A stretch of 64,000 bases of DNA from the NCBI RefSeq assembly GCF_034555375.1, contig NZ_CP140706.1, positions 1,541,001 to 1,605,000 on the forward strand, written 5' to 3'. The translations under genes were made by a program, and so were the position numbers. The notes under the pieces are model-generated. The model saw only the letters and a list, made by a program, of their open reading frames with translations, was not told the origin of the DNA and ran no database searches. The DNA comes from Pseudomonas sp. B33.4. Its GTDB lineage: Bacteria; Pseudomonadota; Gammaproteobacteria; Pseudomonadales; Pseudomonadaceae. Below are positions 34,663-42,919 of this stretch, one piece after another (the stretch's first letter is position 1; the number at the start of each line of letters is the position of its first letter).

Positions 34663-35892
34663 ATGGCTGTCGGATTGCAGCGATCGCTGCTGGTTGCACT
34701 GCTGGCGCTGAGCGCACCGGTGTGGGCAGCAAAAAAAGTCGATCTCGATTACCACGTACGCCTATTGCCACAGAGCGATCAGGCCGAAGTGCGCCTGACC
34801 CTGGCCAAAGGCGAAGCCGTGCGCAGCCTCGATTTCGACCTTGGCGATGGCAGCCATTACAGTGACTTCAAGGCTGACGGCCAATGGCTGCTGACCCCGG
34901 GCAAAAATGCACGCGGCGTCTGGCGGCCAGCCAGTGACCAATCCAGTCTCACCTACCGCGTGCGCATCAGCCATGGTCGCAAGAACGGTAGCTTCGATAC
35001 ACGCATGACCGCGAACTGGGCGCTGATGCGGGGTGATGAGTTGGTGCCGCCGGCCAAACTTGATCAGCAGGACGGCACCGAATTGGTCGCGCGTCTGCAA
35101 TTCGAATTGCCCGACGGCTGGAAGAGTATCGAAACCGCGTGGCCACGTATCGGCAAGAACAAATTCCGCATCGATAATCCATCACGCCTGTTTGACCGCC
35201 CGACCGGCTGGGTGCTCGCCGGTCATCTCGGCAGCCGCCGCACACGGCTGGGCGAAACCGAAGTCACCGTGGCTTCGCCACAAGGGCAGGGCATGCGCCG
35301 CATGGATGTGCTGACCTTGCTGACGTTCGTCTGGCCGCAGGTGCAGGCCGTTTATCCACGCCATCCGGCCAAACTGTTGATTGTCGGCGCCAACGACCCG
35401 ATGTGGCGCGGCAGTCTCGGCGCGCATGAGTCGATTTATCTGAACACACGATTGCCGCTGGTCAGCGAGAACGGCAGCAGCGCGCTGGTGCGTGAGCTAG
35501 CCCAGGTGTTCGGGCGGATCAATGACGAGCAGCGCAGTGACTGGATCAGTGAAGGCTTTGCCGAGTATTACGCGATCGAACTGGTGCGCCGTGCCGGTGG
35601 AATGAGCGATGAGCGCTATCAGGCGTTGCAGGCGAAACTGGCCAAGGACAGCCAGAAAGTCACGACCTTGCGTGGCGAACAGATCAGCCCGGCACAGGTT
35701 TCGAAAGCGGTGGTGGTGTTGCAGGAACTGGATCGCGAGATTCGCTTGAAGACGCGTAACAAGCGTTCGCTGGATGATGTGTTGCGTGGGGCAATGCATC
35801 TGGGGACGGTGAGTACCAAGGAGTTTGTGCAACTGACCGAGAGCGTTCTCGGTGAGTCCTCAAAAGTCCTCGATACCACGTTACTTCAGTAA
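34663..35892 (+). CDS. Secreted protein with a degenerate gluzincin-like domain
   Basis: A 409-residue protein with a clear signal peptide (LLVALLALSAPVWA-AKK). The first half looks like the beta-rich N domain of M1/M61 peptidases. The C-terminal half has the layout of a gluzincin catalytic domain: LVRELAQVFGRIN where HExxH would be, then WISEGFAEYYAIEL, which matches the downstream Glu helix. The zinc-binding histidines are missing, so it is probably not an active metallopeptidase and may be a binding protein. AAGGAG precedes the ATG at 34663, which is preferred over a GTG two codons earlier. No closer identity is recognised. Confidence 0.7.
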   Translation: MAVGLQRSLLVALLALSAPVWAAKKVDLDYHVRLLPQSDQAEVRLTLAKGEAVRSLDFDLGDGSHYSDFKADGQWLLTPGKNARGVWRPASDQSSLTYRVRISHGRKNGSFDTRMTANWALMRGDELVPPAKLDQQDGTELVARLQFELPDGWKSIETAWPRIGKNKFRIDNPSRLFDRPTGWVLAGHLGSRRTRLGETEVTVASPQGQGMRRMDVLTLLTFVWPQVQAVYPRHPAKLLIVGANDPMWRGSLGAHESIYLNTRLPLVSENGSSALVRELAQVFGRINDEQRSDWISEGFAEYYAIELVRRAGGMSDERYQALQAKLAKDSQKVTTLRGEQISPAQVSKAVVVLQELDREIRLKTRNKRSLDDVLRGAMHLGTVSTKEFVQLTESVLGESSKVLDTTLLQ

Positions 35893-35897
35893 CACCG

Positions 35898-36030
35898 CGA
35901 TCGCTGGCAAGCCGGCTCCTACAGTGTTTTAGGTTGGGCACAAATCAGTGCACAACCCATAAACCTATTTGGACTGGGCACAAATTCTGTGGTCTCCACA
36001 GAACCTGTGGGAGCTGGCTTGCCAGCGATG
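35898..36030. repeat. REP doublet (GTGGGAGCTGGCTTGCCAGCGATG type) with inner direct repeats
   Basis: Arms GCGATCGCTGGCAAGCCGGC (with CTCCTACAG) and TGTGGGAGCTGGCTTGCCAG (with CGATG) are inverted. The long spacer holds two copies of TGGGCACAAAT at 35935-35945 and 35975-35985. It lies between the convergent ends of the secreted-protein gene and the DUF2892 gene. Confidence 0.8.
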
Positions 36031-36059
36031 AGGCCATCAGCCCCACCGCAAATCTCGGA

Positions 36060-36437
36060 TCAAACCCCGGCTTTAGGCGATTTCACCGAATCATTGCCAG
36101 TCACGGTAGCCGTCTTGGTCGCCGCCTCGGCATTCGCCTTCAGCTTGCTCAACTCCTCCCCGGCCCGCTCGATCTTCGCCCGCACGTTATTCATGTCCTG
36201 ACGACTTTTCTCAAACAGGCTCTTCACCGAGCTGTGCCCGGTAATCCCGCGCGCCATGGCCACGCCGCCAATTGCCACCTGAATCAAACCGAACACGCCG
36301 CCACGGCGCAGGCCTTTACCGACCATGATCACGCCGCCCGCGAGTGAGCCGATGCGCTCCCAGCCTTCGACGTTCTGCTCGGGATGGCTCTGGAACGGGG
36401 TGGATTCGATGCGTTCGACACGTTTGAGCTCGGTCAT
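36060..36437 (-). CDS. DUF2892-family membrane protein
   Basis: A 125-residue protein. A first glycine-rich hydrophobic hairpin (WERIGSLAGGVIMVGKGL; GGVFGLIQVAIGGVAMARGITG) matches the YgaP/DUF2892 membrane unit. A coiled-coil-prone tail follows (EKSRQDMNNVRAKIERAGEELSKLKANAEAA). The ATG at 36437 has CTGGAG upstream; the frame extends 22 codons further without support. Function unknown. It is followed on the same strand by a REP pair and lies upstream of nothing obvious in an operon. Confidence 0.75.
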   Translation of the reverse strand: MTELKRVERIESTPFQSHPEQNVEGWERIGSLAGGVIMVGKGLRRGGVFGLIQVAIGGVAMARGITGHSSVKSLFEKSRQDMNNVRAKIERAGEELSKLKANAEAATKTATVTGNDSVKSPKAGV

Positions 36438-36518
36438 GATCTTTCTCCAGGCAATGAGTAATCGATAAACAAGCTGACTGCCGCAGCGGTCAGCTCGTTC
36501 CATCGAATATGCGGCGTT

Positions 36519-36989
36519 TCAGCGGAATTTCGGCCCGGAGCGGGTGTTCAAGCCCTTGGCCATGCGGTCGTAGAGCACGACGTTGACTGTCGCGGCGAGG
36601 TTCATGCAGCCGGTGGTCGGGATGTACACGACGTCTTCGCACCAGTCGCGGATCTCTTTATCCAGCGAGCCGTCTTCGGGGCCGAAGATGTACAGGGCGC
36701 GATCCGGGTGAGTGTATTCCGGCAGCGGACGGGCGCCCTCGACCAGTTCCACGGCGACGGGCACGCAGTTGAGCGGGAGGATCTTTTTCAGATCGTCGAT
36801 GCCGATCAGCGGGATGTCGTAGTGCACGCGTTTGGTGTCGGTGACGAAGTCGGCGGCGCGTTCATAACGCTTGCCGGTGTAAAACACCGACGCCACGCCA
36901 TAGCAGCCTGCGGCGCGCATCACCGAACCGACGTTCTCCGGTGATTTGGGGTTATACAAACCAATGCAGCTGTACCGTTTGTCTGCCAC
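36519..36989 (-). CDS. TrmH/SpoU-family RNA methyltransferase
   Basis: A 156-residue SPOUT methyltransferase. The N-terminal YSCIGLYNPKSPENVGSVMRAAGCYG, the IFGPEDGSLDKEI loop and the knotted end IPTTGCMNLAATVNVVLYDRM are family signatures for 2'-O-ribose methylation of tRNA or rRNA. The likely start is the GTG at 36989 (GTG GCA GAC AAA). The frame runs 45 codons further up, but those codons translate a REP element (sequence RKPVGAGLPAMRPG) and cannot be coding. The ribosome site (GAAGG) is rather far from the GTG. Confidence 0.85.
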   Translation of the reverse strand: MADKRYSCIGLYNPKSPENVGSVMRAAGCYGVASVFYTGKRYERAADFVTDTKRVHYDIPLIGIDDLKKILPLNCVPVAVELVEGARPLPEYTHPDRALYIFGPEDGSLDKEIRDWCEDVVYIPTTGCMNLAATVNVVLYDRMAKGLNTRSGPKFR

Positions 36990-37079
36990 GAGCGGGGTGC
37001 CTTCGGGAAAAAGAGCGCGATTATACGGGGATTGGGGGAGGGCGGGCAGATTCGAGATCTGCGGTGTCTGGCCCGGCCT

Positions 37080-37172
37080 CATCGCTGGCAAGCCAGCTCC
37101 CACAGGTTTCCTGGATACACACAAAATTTGTGAACGAGCCTGATCACTGTGGGAGCTGGCTTGCCAGCGATG
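37080..37172. repeat. REP doublet (GTGGGAGCTGGCTTGCCAGCGATG type)
   Basis: Inverted arms CATCGCTGGCAAGCCAGCTC and the reverse complement, about 44 bases apart, lie between yajD and the RNA methyltransferase gene, both on the minus strand. It therefore sits inside a possible cotranscript rather than between convergent ends. Confidence 0.88.
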
Positions 37173-37197
37173 GGGCCAGTTCAGGCGATGAAGATCA

Positions 37198-37569
37198 TTA
37201 ATCTTCTTTTTTCATGAGACCGGCGAGGGCGGCAAACGGGTTATGCGTCGCCTTGGCAATCTTCGGCGTGCTCAACGAGCCTTCGCTGAAATACTGCTGA
37301 TCGGTATAACGCGAGTGCTCGTTATCGTGGCAATACAGGCACAACAATTCCCAGTTAGAGCCGTCCTGCGGGTTGTTGTCGTGATTGTGGTCGCGGTGGT
37401 GCACGGTCAGTTCGCTCAGGCGCTTGCCGGAAAACTCGCGGGTGCAGCGGCCACAGACGTGCGGGTACATCTTCAGGGCTTTGTCGCGGTAGCCCATTTC
37501 CTTGTCGCGCTGGTTGTCGGCGAGGATGCGATCCAGCTTCGACGTGTTGGTTGGGGTGGACGAACTCAT
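37198..37569 (-). CDS. yajD: YajD-family HNH nuclease
   Basis: A 123-residue HNH endonuclease-fold protein. Zinc cysteines are in HVCGRCTREFSG and LLCLYCHDNEH, and the catalytic core is ELTVHHRDHNHDNNP with NWELLC. This is the YajD layout, a short stand-alone HNH protein widespread in gammaproteobacteria. Its target is unknown. The gene begins with ATG at 37569 and reads toward a REP pair; the spermidine-synthase-like gene lies 48 bases upstream on the same strand. Confidence 0.9.
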   Translation of the reverse strand: MSSSTPTNTSKLDRILADNQRDKEMGYRDKALKMYPHVCGRCTREFSGKRLSELTVHHRDHNHDNNPQDGSNWELLCLYCHDNEHSRYTDQQYFSEGSLSTPKIAKATHNPFAALAGLMKKED

Positions 37570-37617
37570 GGGTTCACCTTTGTAAAAGACTAATGACGGT
37601 TATGCGCAGAGTTTAGC

Positions 37618-38304
37618 TCAGCCCTTGAGCTTCTCGGCAATCCAGATCGTGTGGCGCGTGCCCTTGTTGCCGTGGGCGAAGACCTGGACCTCTTCGGCCT
37701 TGAATCCGGCCTTTTTCAATTTGTCGGAAAACAGCCGATCAGCGCTGGCCGACCATACCGCCAGCACGCCTTTCGGGCGCAAAGCCTTGGCGCAAGCATT
37801 CAGACCGGCGGCGGAGTACAGCCAGCTGTTGGCCTTCTGGGTCAGGCCTTCGGGGCCGTTGTCGACGTCGAGCATGATCGCGTCGAAGCCGTTCGGTTCG
37901 CTTTGCAGCACCTTCGCCACGTCTTCCTGACGGATCACCGTGCGCGGATCGAGCAGCGGTCGACCGGACTTTTCGCCGAGCGGGCCACGGTTCCACTCGA
38001 CTACGCCGGGCACCAGTTCGGCGACCACCACTTCAGCGGTTTTGCCCAGATGCTTGAGCGCGGAGGCGAGGGTGAAGCCCATGCCCAGACCGCCGATCAG
38101 TACCCGCGAGTCCGGCCGCCCGGCCACTTTACGGCATGGAATTTCGGCCAGCGCATCTTCGGAACCGTGCATGCGCGTGTTCATCAATTGCCCGCCGTCG
38201 CCGCCCTGGATCTTGATGACGAAATCCTCGCCATATTCGAACAGGCACAGGGCACCGCCGCTTTCAGGGATCGGGGTGGTGTCGAGCAGAACGAAACGTT
38301 TCAT
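37618..38304 (-). CDS. Spermidine-synthase-like methyltransferase-fold protein
   Basis: A 228-residue Rossmann-fold protein resembling the spermidine synthase (SpeE) family. VLIGGLGMGFTLASALKHLG is the cofactor-binding loop, VVVAELVPGVVEWNR the acidic second strand, and FDAIMLDVDNGPEGL the acidic motif after strand four. It is shorter than true SpeE (about 285) and lacks clear aminopropyl-acceptor residues, so it may act on another substrate. Start at 38304 (MKRFVLLDTTPIPESGG); 18 upstream codons are left out. Divergent from a small secreted-protein gene, 80 bases away. Confidence 0.8.
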   Translation of the reverse strand: MKRFVLLDTTPIPESGGALCLFEYGEDFVIKIQGGDGGQLMNTRMHGSEDALAEIPCRKVAGRPDSRVLIGGLGMGFTLASALKHLGKTAEVVVAELVPGVVEWNRGPLGEKSGRPLLDPRTVIRQEDVAKVLQSEPNGFDAIMLDVDNGPEGLTQKANSWLYSAAGLNACAKALRPKGVLAVWSASADRLFSDKLKKAGFKAEEVQVFAHGNKGTRHTIWIAEKLKG

Positions 38305-38384
38305 GGAAATCTCTACAAGGGGGAAGGCAAGCAGGCGCGTTGGGAGTAGCCTGAGCACAGACTAGAGGCCAAACGGAGCCCTTG

Positions 38385-38669
38385 ATGAAGCGCACCATTC
38401 TAACGGTCATTGCCCTGGCCGCGCTCTCGATTACTGCAGTGCAGGCGCAACAGACAATACCGGTCAGCCCGGCGCCGCAACCCGGCTCGCCCGGCACCGC
38501 AACGCCGACGCCGTATCCGCAGATCACGCCGATCAACATTCCCAAGTCGGGCGCCGGCAGTGGCAGCCCGCCGCTGGTGCCGATTGAAATGCCTACTCCG
38601 CCGAGCAAGGATCAACCTGTGCCGGGCATTGAACCGAGCGGCACCAAAGCGAAATCACCCGGCGGTTAA
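38385..38669 (+). CDS. Small Pro-rich secreted protein
   Basis: A 94-residue protein with a signal peptide (MKRTILTVIALAALSITAVQA, cleaved near AQA-QQ; shown in part) and a mature part dominated by Pro, Thr, Ser and Gly (SPAPQPGSPGTATPTPYPQ). It has no recognisable domain. CGGAG lies 6 bases before the ATG at 38385. Its stop TAA overlaps the TAA stop of the next gene on the other strand in a shared TTAA. It may be a short envelope linker or peptide; function unknown. Confidence 0.7.
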   Translation: MKRTILTVIALAALSITAVQAQQTIPVSPAPQPGSPGTATPTPYPQITPINIPKSGAGSGSPPLVPIEMPTPPSKDQPVPGIEPSGTKAKSPGG

Positions 38670-39139
38670 ACCTGTTGCGCGGCCAGTTGGCCGTCGGCCA
38701 TGCGCAGACGTTTCGACAGGGAGACGGCGAGGGCGCGGATGATCTTGGCGGCGATCTTCGGCGCGTCATTGAGCATTTTTTCCAGCGAGTCCTTGCCGAG
38801 GTTCAGCAACTGGCAGTTGCTCGCGGCAATGCAGGTCGCCGAACGTCGTTCGCCATCGAGCACGGCCATTTCACCGAAGGCGCGACCGCTGCGCAGGGTG
38901 GCCATGGTGATGACCTGGCCATCTGGCCCGGTTTTCTGCACAGCGACCTGGCCGGTGTGGAGGATGCACATGAAACTGCCGGCATCGCCCTCGCGGAAAA
39001 TCGCCTCGCCTTCGGCCACGGTGCTGATGCTGAAATAGCCGGAAGCGGCCGCAAAGTCGGCCAGCTGCAATTGATCGAACAGGCCACAGTCCATCAGCCA
39101 GTCGCGGATTTCGTTGTTCAGGAAGGTCGGTTCTGACAT
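38666..39139 (-). CDS. Cyclic-nucleotide-binding domain protein
   Basis: A 157-residue protein made almost only of a CRP-type cyclic nucleotide-binding fold (YFSISTVAEGEAIFREGDAG, then the phosphate-binding FGEMAVLDGERRSATCIA). The C-terminal helix is short and there is no DNA-binding domain, so it is a sensor or adaptor module rather than a CRP-like regulator. The Arg of the phosphate-binding cassette (GERRSAT) is kept. The partner is unknown. It converges on the small secreted-protein gene with overlapping stop codons. Confidence 0.87.
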   Translation of the reverse strand: MSEPTFLNNEIRDWLMDCGLFDQLQLADFAAASGYFSISTVAEGEAIFREGDAGSFMCILHTGQVAVQKTGPDGQVITMATLRSGRAFGEMAVLDGERRSATCIAASNCQLLNLGKDSLEKMLNDAPKIAAKIIRALAVSLSKRLRMADGQLAAQQV

Positions 39140-39190
39140 GTCGTCACGGTCTTTTTGTTTTCACTGTTTCAGGCTTCACACGGTCCCCAT

Positions 39191-39275
39191 GTAGGAGCTG
39201 CCGAAGGCTGCGATCTTTTGATCTTGCCTTAGAGAAAATCAAAATCAAAAGATCGCAGCCTTCGGCAGCTCCTAC
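39191..39275. repeat. REP doublet (GTAGGAGCTGCCGAAGG type)
   Basis: Two perfect inverted 30-base arms are separated by about 25 AT-rich bases, between the upstream end of the cyclic-nucleotide-binding gene and the downstream end of ptrB, both on the minus strand. Confidence 0.92.
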
Positions 39276-39340
39276 AGGGGATCTGTGGAGTATCGGCCTC
39301 TTGGGTCTGCAATTAAGACCCAAGTGACCAACGGAGTTCC

Positions 39341-41395
39341 TCAGGCCAGACCCAAAACCTTGAAAACAAATGCGTATTCGAGTGCTACGTCACGTAATCC
39401 CTGATAGCGCCCGCTCATCCCGCCATGCCCGGCGCCCAGTTCAGTCTTGAGCAGCAGCACGTTGTTGTCAGTCTTGGTCGCGCGCAGTTTCGCCACCCAC
39501 TTGGCCGCTTCCCAATATTGCACGCGGCTGTCGTTGTAGCCGGCGATTACCAGCGTTGCAGGATAGTCCTGCGCGCTGACGTTTTCGTACGGCGCGTAAG
39601 CCTTGATCCGCTCGTAAACCTCCGGCTCTTCAGGATTGCCCCATTCGTCATATTCGGTGACGGTCAGCGGCAGATCCGGATCGAGCATGGTGTTGAGCAC
39701 GTCGACGAACGGCACTTCGGCAATCGCCACGGCGAACAGATCCGGACGCTGGTTGAGCACCGCGCCAATCAGCAAACCACCCGCGCTGCCGCCGCTGATC
39801 GCCAGTTTTTCCGCCGTGGTAATGCCGTTGAGGATCAGAAACTCGGCGCAGGCAATGAAATCGCTGAAGGTGTTGTGCTTGTGTTCCTGCTTGCCGGCGC
39901 GATACCAGGCTTCGCCCAGTTCACCGCCGCCGCGCACATGGGCGATGGCGAAGGCCATGCCCCGATCCAGAAGGCTCAGGCGCGCGTGAGAAAACCACGG
40001 ATCAAGGCTCGAACCGTAGGCGCCATAACCGTACAGGTACAGCGGCACCGCTTTGCCAACCATTTCGCGCTTCATCACCAGACTGATCGGCACTTGCGTG
40101 CCGTCCGGCGCCGTTGCCCACAGACGCTGGCTAACGTAAGCGTCGGCATCGAAGGGGCCAAGTACCGGGGTTTCTTTCAACACCGTTTGTTCGCCGCTGG
40201 CGAGAATCAGTTGGCGAACCTGTGCCGGACGGTTCAACGCTTCGTAGCGCAGGCGAATGCGGTCGCTTTCAAACTCCAGGCTGTTTTGCACATACAGGCT
40301 GTAGGCCGCGTCCGGCAATTGCACGCGATACGGCGCCAGACCGTGTGGGTGAACTTCGATGATCGGCAGGCCACCTTCGCGCAGGCTCAGGGTCATGGCC
40401 TCGGTGTTGAGGCTGACGCCGTCGAGCATCACCGTATCGCTGTGGGGGATCAGGTTCTGCCAGTCGGCTTCGGTCGGCGCGGTGCCGGTGTCCGGCGCCT
40501 GATACAGCGCGTAGTTGATGCCGTCACGGTTGCTGCGGATGAACCATGTCCATACGCCATCAAGCAGGCCGTGATCGACGTCGTACTCGTGATCTTCGAC
40601 CCGTGGCGCCAGGCACGTGAAGGGCAGGTGCGGCAGATTGGCGTCGAGCGCCCAGACTTCGCTGGTGGTCTTGCTGCCCAGCGACAACAGCAGTTGTTGC
40701 TCGGAACTGGAACGGTAGCAATGCAGGAAGAAACGCCCGTCCGCCTCGTGAAAGACCTCTTCAGCGGCGGTGCCATCCAGGCGATAGCGGAACAATTTGT
40801 GTGGACGATGGGTGTCGTCGAGTACGCCGAAAAACAGGGTCAGGCTGTCGTTGGCCCAGGTCATGCTGCCGTCGCAGTCTTCGAATTCCAGTTCGCTGAC
40901 TTTGTCGTTGGCCAGTTCCTTGACGAACAGCGTGTAAATCTCATCGCCCGAGGCGTCGACGCTGTAGGCCAGACGCTGGTGGTCCGGGCTGATACTGAAC
41001 GCGCCCAGCGAGAAGAACCCGCCGTTAGCCAGCACATTCGGGTCGAGCAGCAGTTGTTCGCGGCTTTCGTCGAGGCTCAGGCTGTCGTCTGCCGGACGCG
41101 GGCAGCGGTAATGCCGGGCGTATTCGTCGCCCGCCGTGGTGCGGGTGTAATACAGATACGGGCCCCAAGGCGAGGGCAGCGACAGGTCGGTTTCAAGAAT
41201 CCGGCCCTTGATCTCTTCGAACAGCGTTTCGCGCAAATCGGCCTGATCGGCGGTTTGCGCCTCTTGGTATGAGTTTTCGGCCTTGAGGTAATCGAGCACC
41301 GCGTCGGTGTCGCGCTCCTGCAGCCAGGCATACGGGTCGGCACCGGCGGCCTTGTGGGCGATCGGGGCACTGTTGGCGTTGGCGGATTGGGGCAT
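39341..41395 (-). CDS. ptrB: Oligopeptidase B (protease II)
   Basis: A 684-residue cytoplasmic serine peptidase of the prolyl-oligopeptidase family, cutting short peptides after basic residues. The N-terminal part is a seven-bladed propeller (about residues 70-400). The C-terminal alpha/beta hydrolase has GGGELGEAWYRAGK, the nucleophile Ser in AISGGSAGGLLIGA, the acid in NDSRVQYWEAAKW and the catalytic His in GAGHGGMSGRYQ. Length and motifs match PtrB. The ATG at 41395 gives MPQSANANSAPIAH followed by the conserved DPYAWLQERD. Confidence 0.94.
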   Translation of the reverse strand: MPQSANANSAPIAHKAAGADPYAWLQERDTDAVLDYLKAENSYQEAQTADQADLRETLFEEIKGRILETDLSLPSPWGPYLYYTRTTAGDEYARHYRCPRPADDSLSLDESREQLLLDPNVLANGGFFSLGAFSISPDHQRLAYSVDASGDEIYTLFVKELANDKVSELEFEDCDGSMTWANDSLTLFFGVLDDTHRPHKLFRYRLDGTAAEEVFHEADGRFFLHCYRSSSEQQLLLSLGSKTTSEVWALDANLPHLPFTCLAPRVEDHEYDVDHGLLDGVWTWFIRSNRDGINYALYQAPDTGTAPTEADWQNLIPHSDTVMLDGVSLNTEAMTLSLREGGLPIIEVHPHGLAPYRVQLPDAAYSLYVQNSLEFESDRIRLRYEALNRPAQVRQLILASGEQTVLKETPVLGPFDADAYVSQRLWATAPDGTQVPISLVMKREMVGKAVPLYLYGYGAYGSSLDPWFSHARLSLLDRGMAFAIAHVRGGGELGEAWYRAGKQEHKHNTFSDFIACAEFLILNGITTAEKLAISGGSAGGLLIGAVLNQRPDLFAVAIAEVPFVDVLNTMLDPDLPLTVTEYDEWGNPEEPEVYERIKAYAPYENVSAQDYPATLVIAGYNDSRVQYWEAAKWVAKLRATKTDNNVLLLKTELGAGHGGMSGRYQGLRDVALEYAFVFKVLGLA

Positions 41396-41459
41396 GGAAG
41401 GCTCTCGGACAAATGACGGAATAGGGTTTTCGCAGCTTTTGAAACCGTCGCAGGCCCCT

Positions 41460-41546
41460 GTGGGAGCGAGCCTGCTCGCGAAAGCGGTGGGTCAGACAAC
41501 AATGTTTCAACTGACAGTCCGTATTCGCGAGCAGGCTCGCTCCCAC
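41460..41546. repeat. REP doublet (GTGGGAGCGAGC type)
   Basis: Inverted REP arms, about 40 bases apart, lie between the divergent starts of ptrB and the following membrane-protein gene, so here the element lies in a promoter region rather than at transcript ends. Confidence 0.9.
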
Positions 41547-41620
41547 AGGTCGTGTGTCTATTGGGACAAGCCGCACGGGCGAAAAGTCGTTACTATAAGC
41601 GCCTCTTTGCCTGCCTTGCC

Positions 41621-42115
41621 ATGGACACCATGACCGAGAACGACTATCTGATCGCCTGGGGCCTCTACGCCTTTGCCGCTGTGGGCTGCCTGTTGGTATG
41701 GATGCGCCTGACCACCTGGATGTGGCGCTGGTTGCGCGAGCCGCTGCGTGTGCTGATGGCGGTGTTGTTGTTCAGCCCGACCATCATTGATCCGGTGAAA
41801 GCCAAGGTTGCACCGTCCATCGCCATTACCGCGCTGGACCTGGCTTTCAAGGTCGGCAACAACGCCTGGCGGGCGATCTCCGATCTGTTCATGTACAGCA
41901 TGATCGCTTTCGGCATCTACCTGATCTTTGTGCTGATCCGCTTCCCGATCGAAGCTTCCCGCGCGCGTCGAGAGCAGGCCGAGGCCGCCAAAGCTGCCGC
42001 CCGCGCCGATGACCGCGATGACGATCAACCGTTTGGCGGCGCTGGTGATGACCGTTACGGTCGCCCGCCAGTACCAAACAATCCGCAGCGCATGCGGGTC
42101 GAGCCGCGCCTGTAA
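41621..42115 (+). CDS. Unrecognised membrane protein with acidic tail
   Basis: A 164-residue protein with three likely helices (LIAWGLYAFAAVGCLLVW, LRVLMAVLLFSPTII, LFMYSMIAFGIYLIFVLI). A charged C-terminal tail follows (EQAEAAKAAARADDRDDDQPFGG). I do not recognise the family. The start is uncertain: ATG 41621 and ATG 41630 are three codons apart and neither has a good ribosome site. It is followed 15 bases later by a glutamine amidotransferase gene and then a DUF2937 gene, probably one operon. Confidence 0.7.
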   Translation: MDTMTENDYLIAWGLYAFAAVGCLLVWMRLTTWMWRWLREPLRVLMAVLLFSPTIIDPVKAKVAPSIAITALDLAFKVGNNAWRAISDLFMYSMIAFGIYLIFVLIRFPIEASRARREQAEAAKAAARADDRDDDQPFGGAGDDRYGRPPVPNNPQRMRVEPRL

Positions 42116-42130
42116 CCCGAGAGTCCGCAC

Positions 42131-42907
42131 ATGTGTGAATTACTGGGCATGAGTGCCAACGTGCCGACCGATATCGTGTTCAGCTTCACCGGCCTGATGC
42201 AGCGCGGCGGCCGCACCGGCCCGCACCGCGACGGCTGGGGCATTGCCTTCTATGAGGGCCGTGGCTTGCGTCTGTTTCAGGACCCGGCGGCGAGTTGCGA
42301 ATCGGAAGTAGCCAATCTGGTACAGCGTTATCCGATCAAGAGCGAAGTGGTCATCGGCCACATCCGCCAGGCCAACGTCGGCAAGGTCTGCCTGTCCAAC
42401 ACCCACCCGTTCGTCCGTGAACTGTGGGGGCGCAACTGGTGTTTCGCGCATAACGGCCAGCTCGCCGATTTCACCTCGATCAAAAGCTTCTACCGCCCGG
42501 TCGGCGATACCGACAGCGAGGCGGCATTCTGCGATTTGCTCAATCGCGTGCGTGCAGCTTTTCCGGAGCCGGTCGATATAGAAGCGCTGCTGCCGGATCT
42601 GGTTGCCGCGTGCGCCGAATACCGCAGCAAAGGCGTATTCAACTGCTTGCTCAGCGATGGCGACTGGCTGTTCTGCTATTGCTCGACCAAACTCGCACAG
42701 ATCACCCGGCGCGCACCGTTCGGCCCGGCGCGTCTGAAGGATGTCGACGTGATCGTCGATTTTCAGGCAGAAACCACGCCCAACGACGTGGTCACGGTGA
42801 TCGCCACCGAGCCTTTGACCGAAAACGAAACCTGGACCCGCTACGAACCGGGCCAATGGAGCCTGTGGCGACGCGGCGAATGCGTAAGCCAGGGCAAGAC
42901 CGAATAA
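42131..42907 (+). CDS. Class II glutamine amidotransferase (YafJ-like)
   Basis: A 258-residue Ntn-hydrolase. After Met removal the N terminus is Cys ([14 protein letters not shown]), the nucleophile of class II amidotransferases. [48 protein letters not shown] and [10 protein letters not shown] follow the YafJ/Egt-type pattern. It has no synthase domain attached, so it would supply ammonia to, or deglutamylate, an unknown partner. It lies between the unrecognised membrane protein and a DUF2937 gene with 12-15 base gaps. Confidence 0.92.
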   Translation: MCELLGMSANVPTDIVFSFTGLMQRGGRTGPHRDGWGIAFYEGRGLRLFQDPAASCESEVANLVQRYPIKSEVVIGHIRQANVGKVCLSNTHPFVRELWGRNWCFAHNGQLADFTSIKSFYRPVGDTDSEAAFCDLLNRVRAAFPEPVDIEALLPDLVAACAEYRSKGVFNCLLSDGDWLFCYCSTKLAQITRRAPFGPARLKDVDVIVDFQAETTPNDVVTVIATEPLTENETWTRYEPGQWSLWRRGECVSQGKTE

Positions 42908-42919
42908 GGATCTACCCCG

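Noticed and set aside
39425..41272. 615-codon plus-strand frame
   Set aside because: Shadow of ptrB, which carries an intact catalytic triad on the minus strand.
41307..41633. Plus-strand frame reading through the REP pair upstream of the membrane-protein gene
   Set aside because: Its residues include translated REP arms (ASLLAKAVG, REQARSH), a sign of non-coding sequence.
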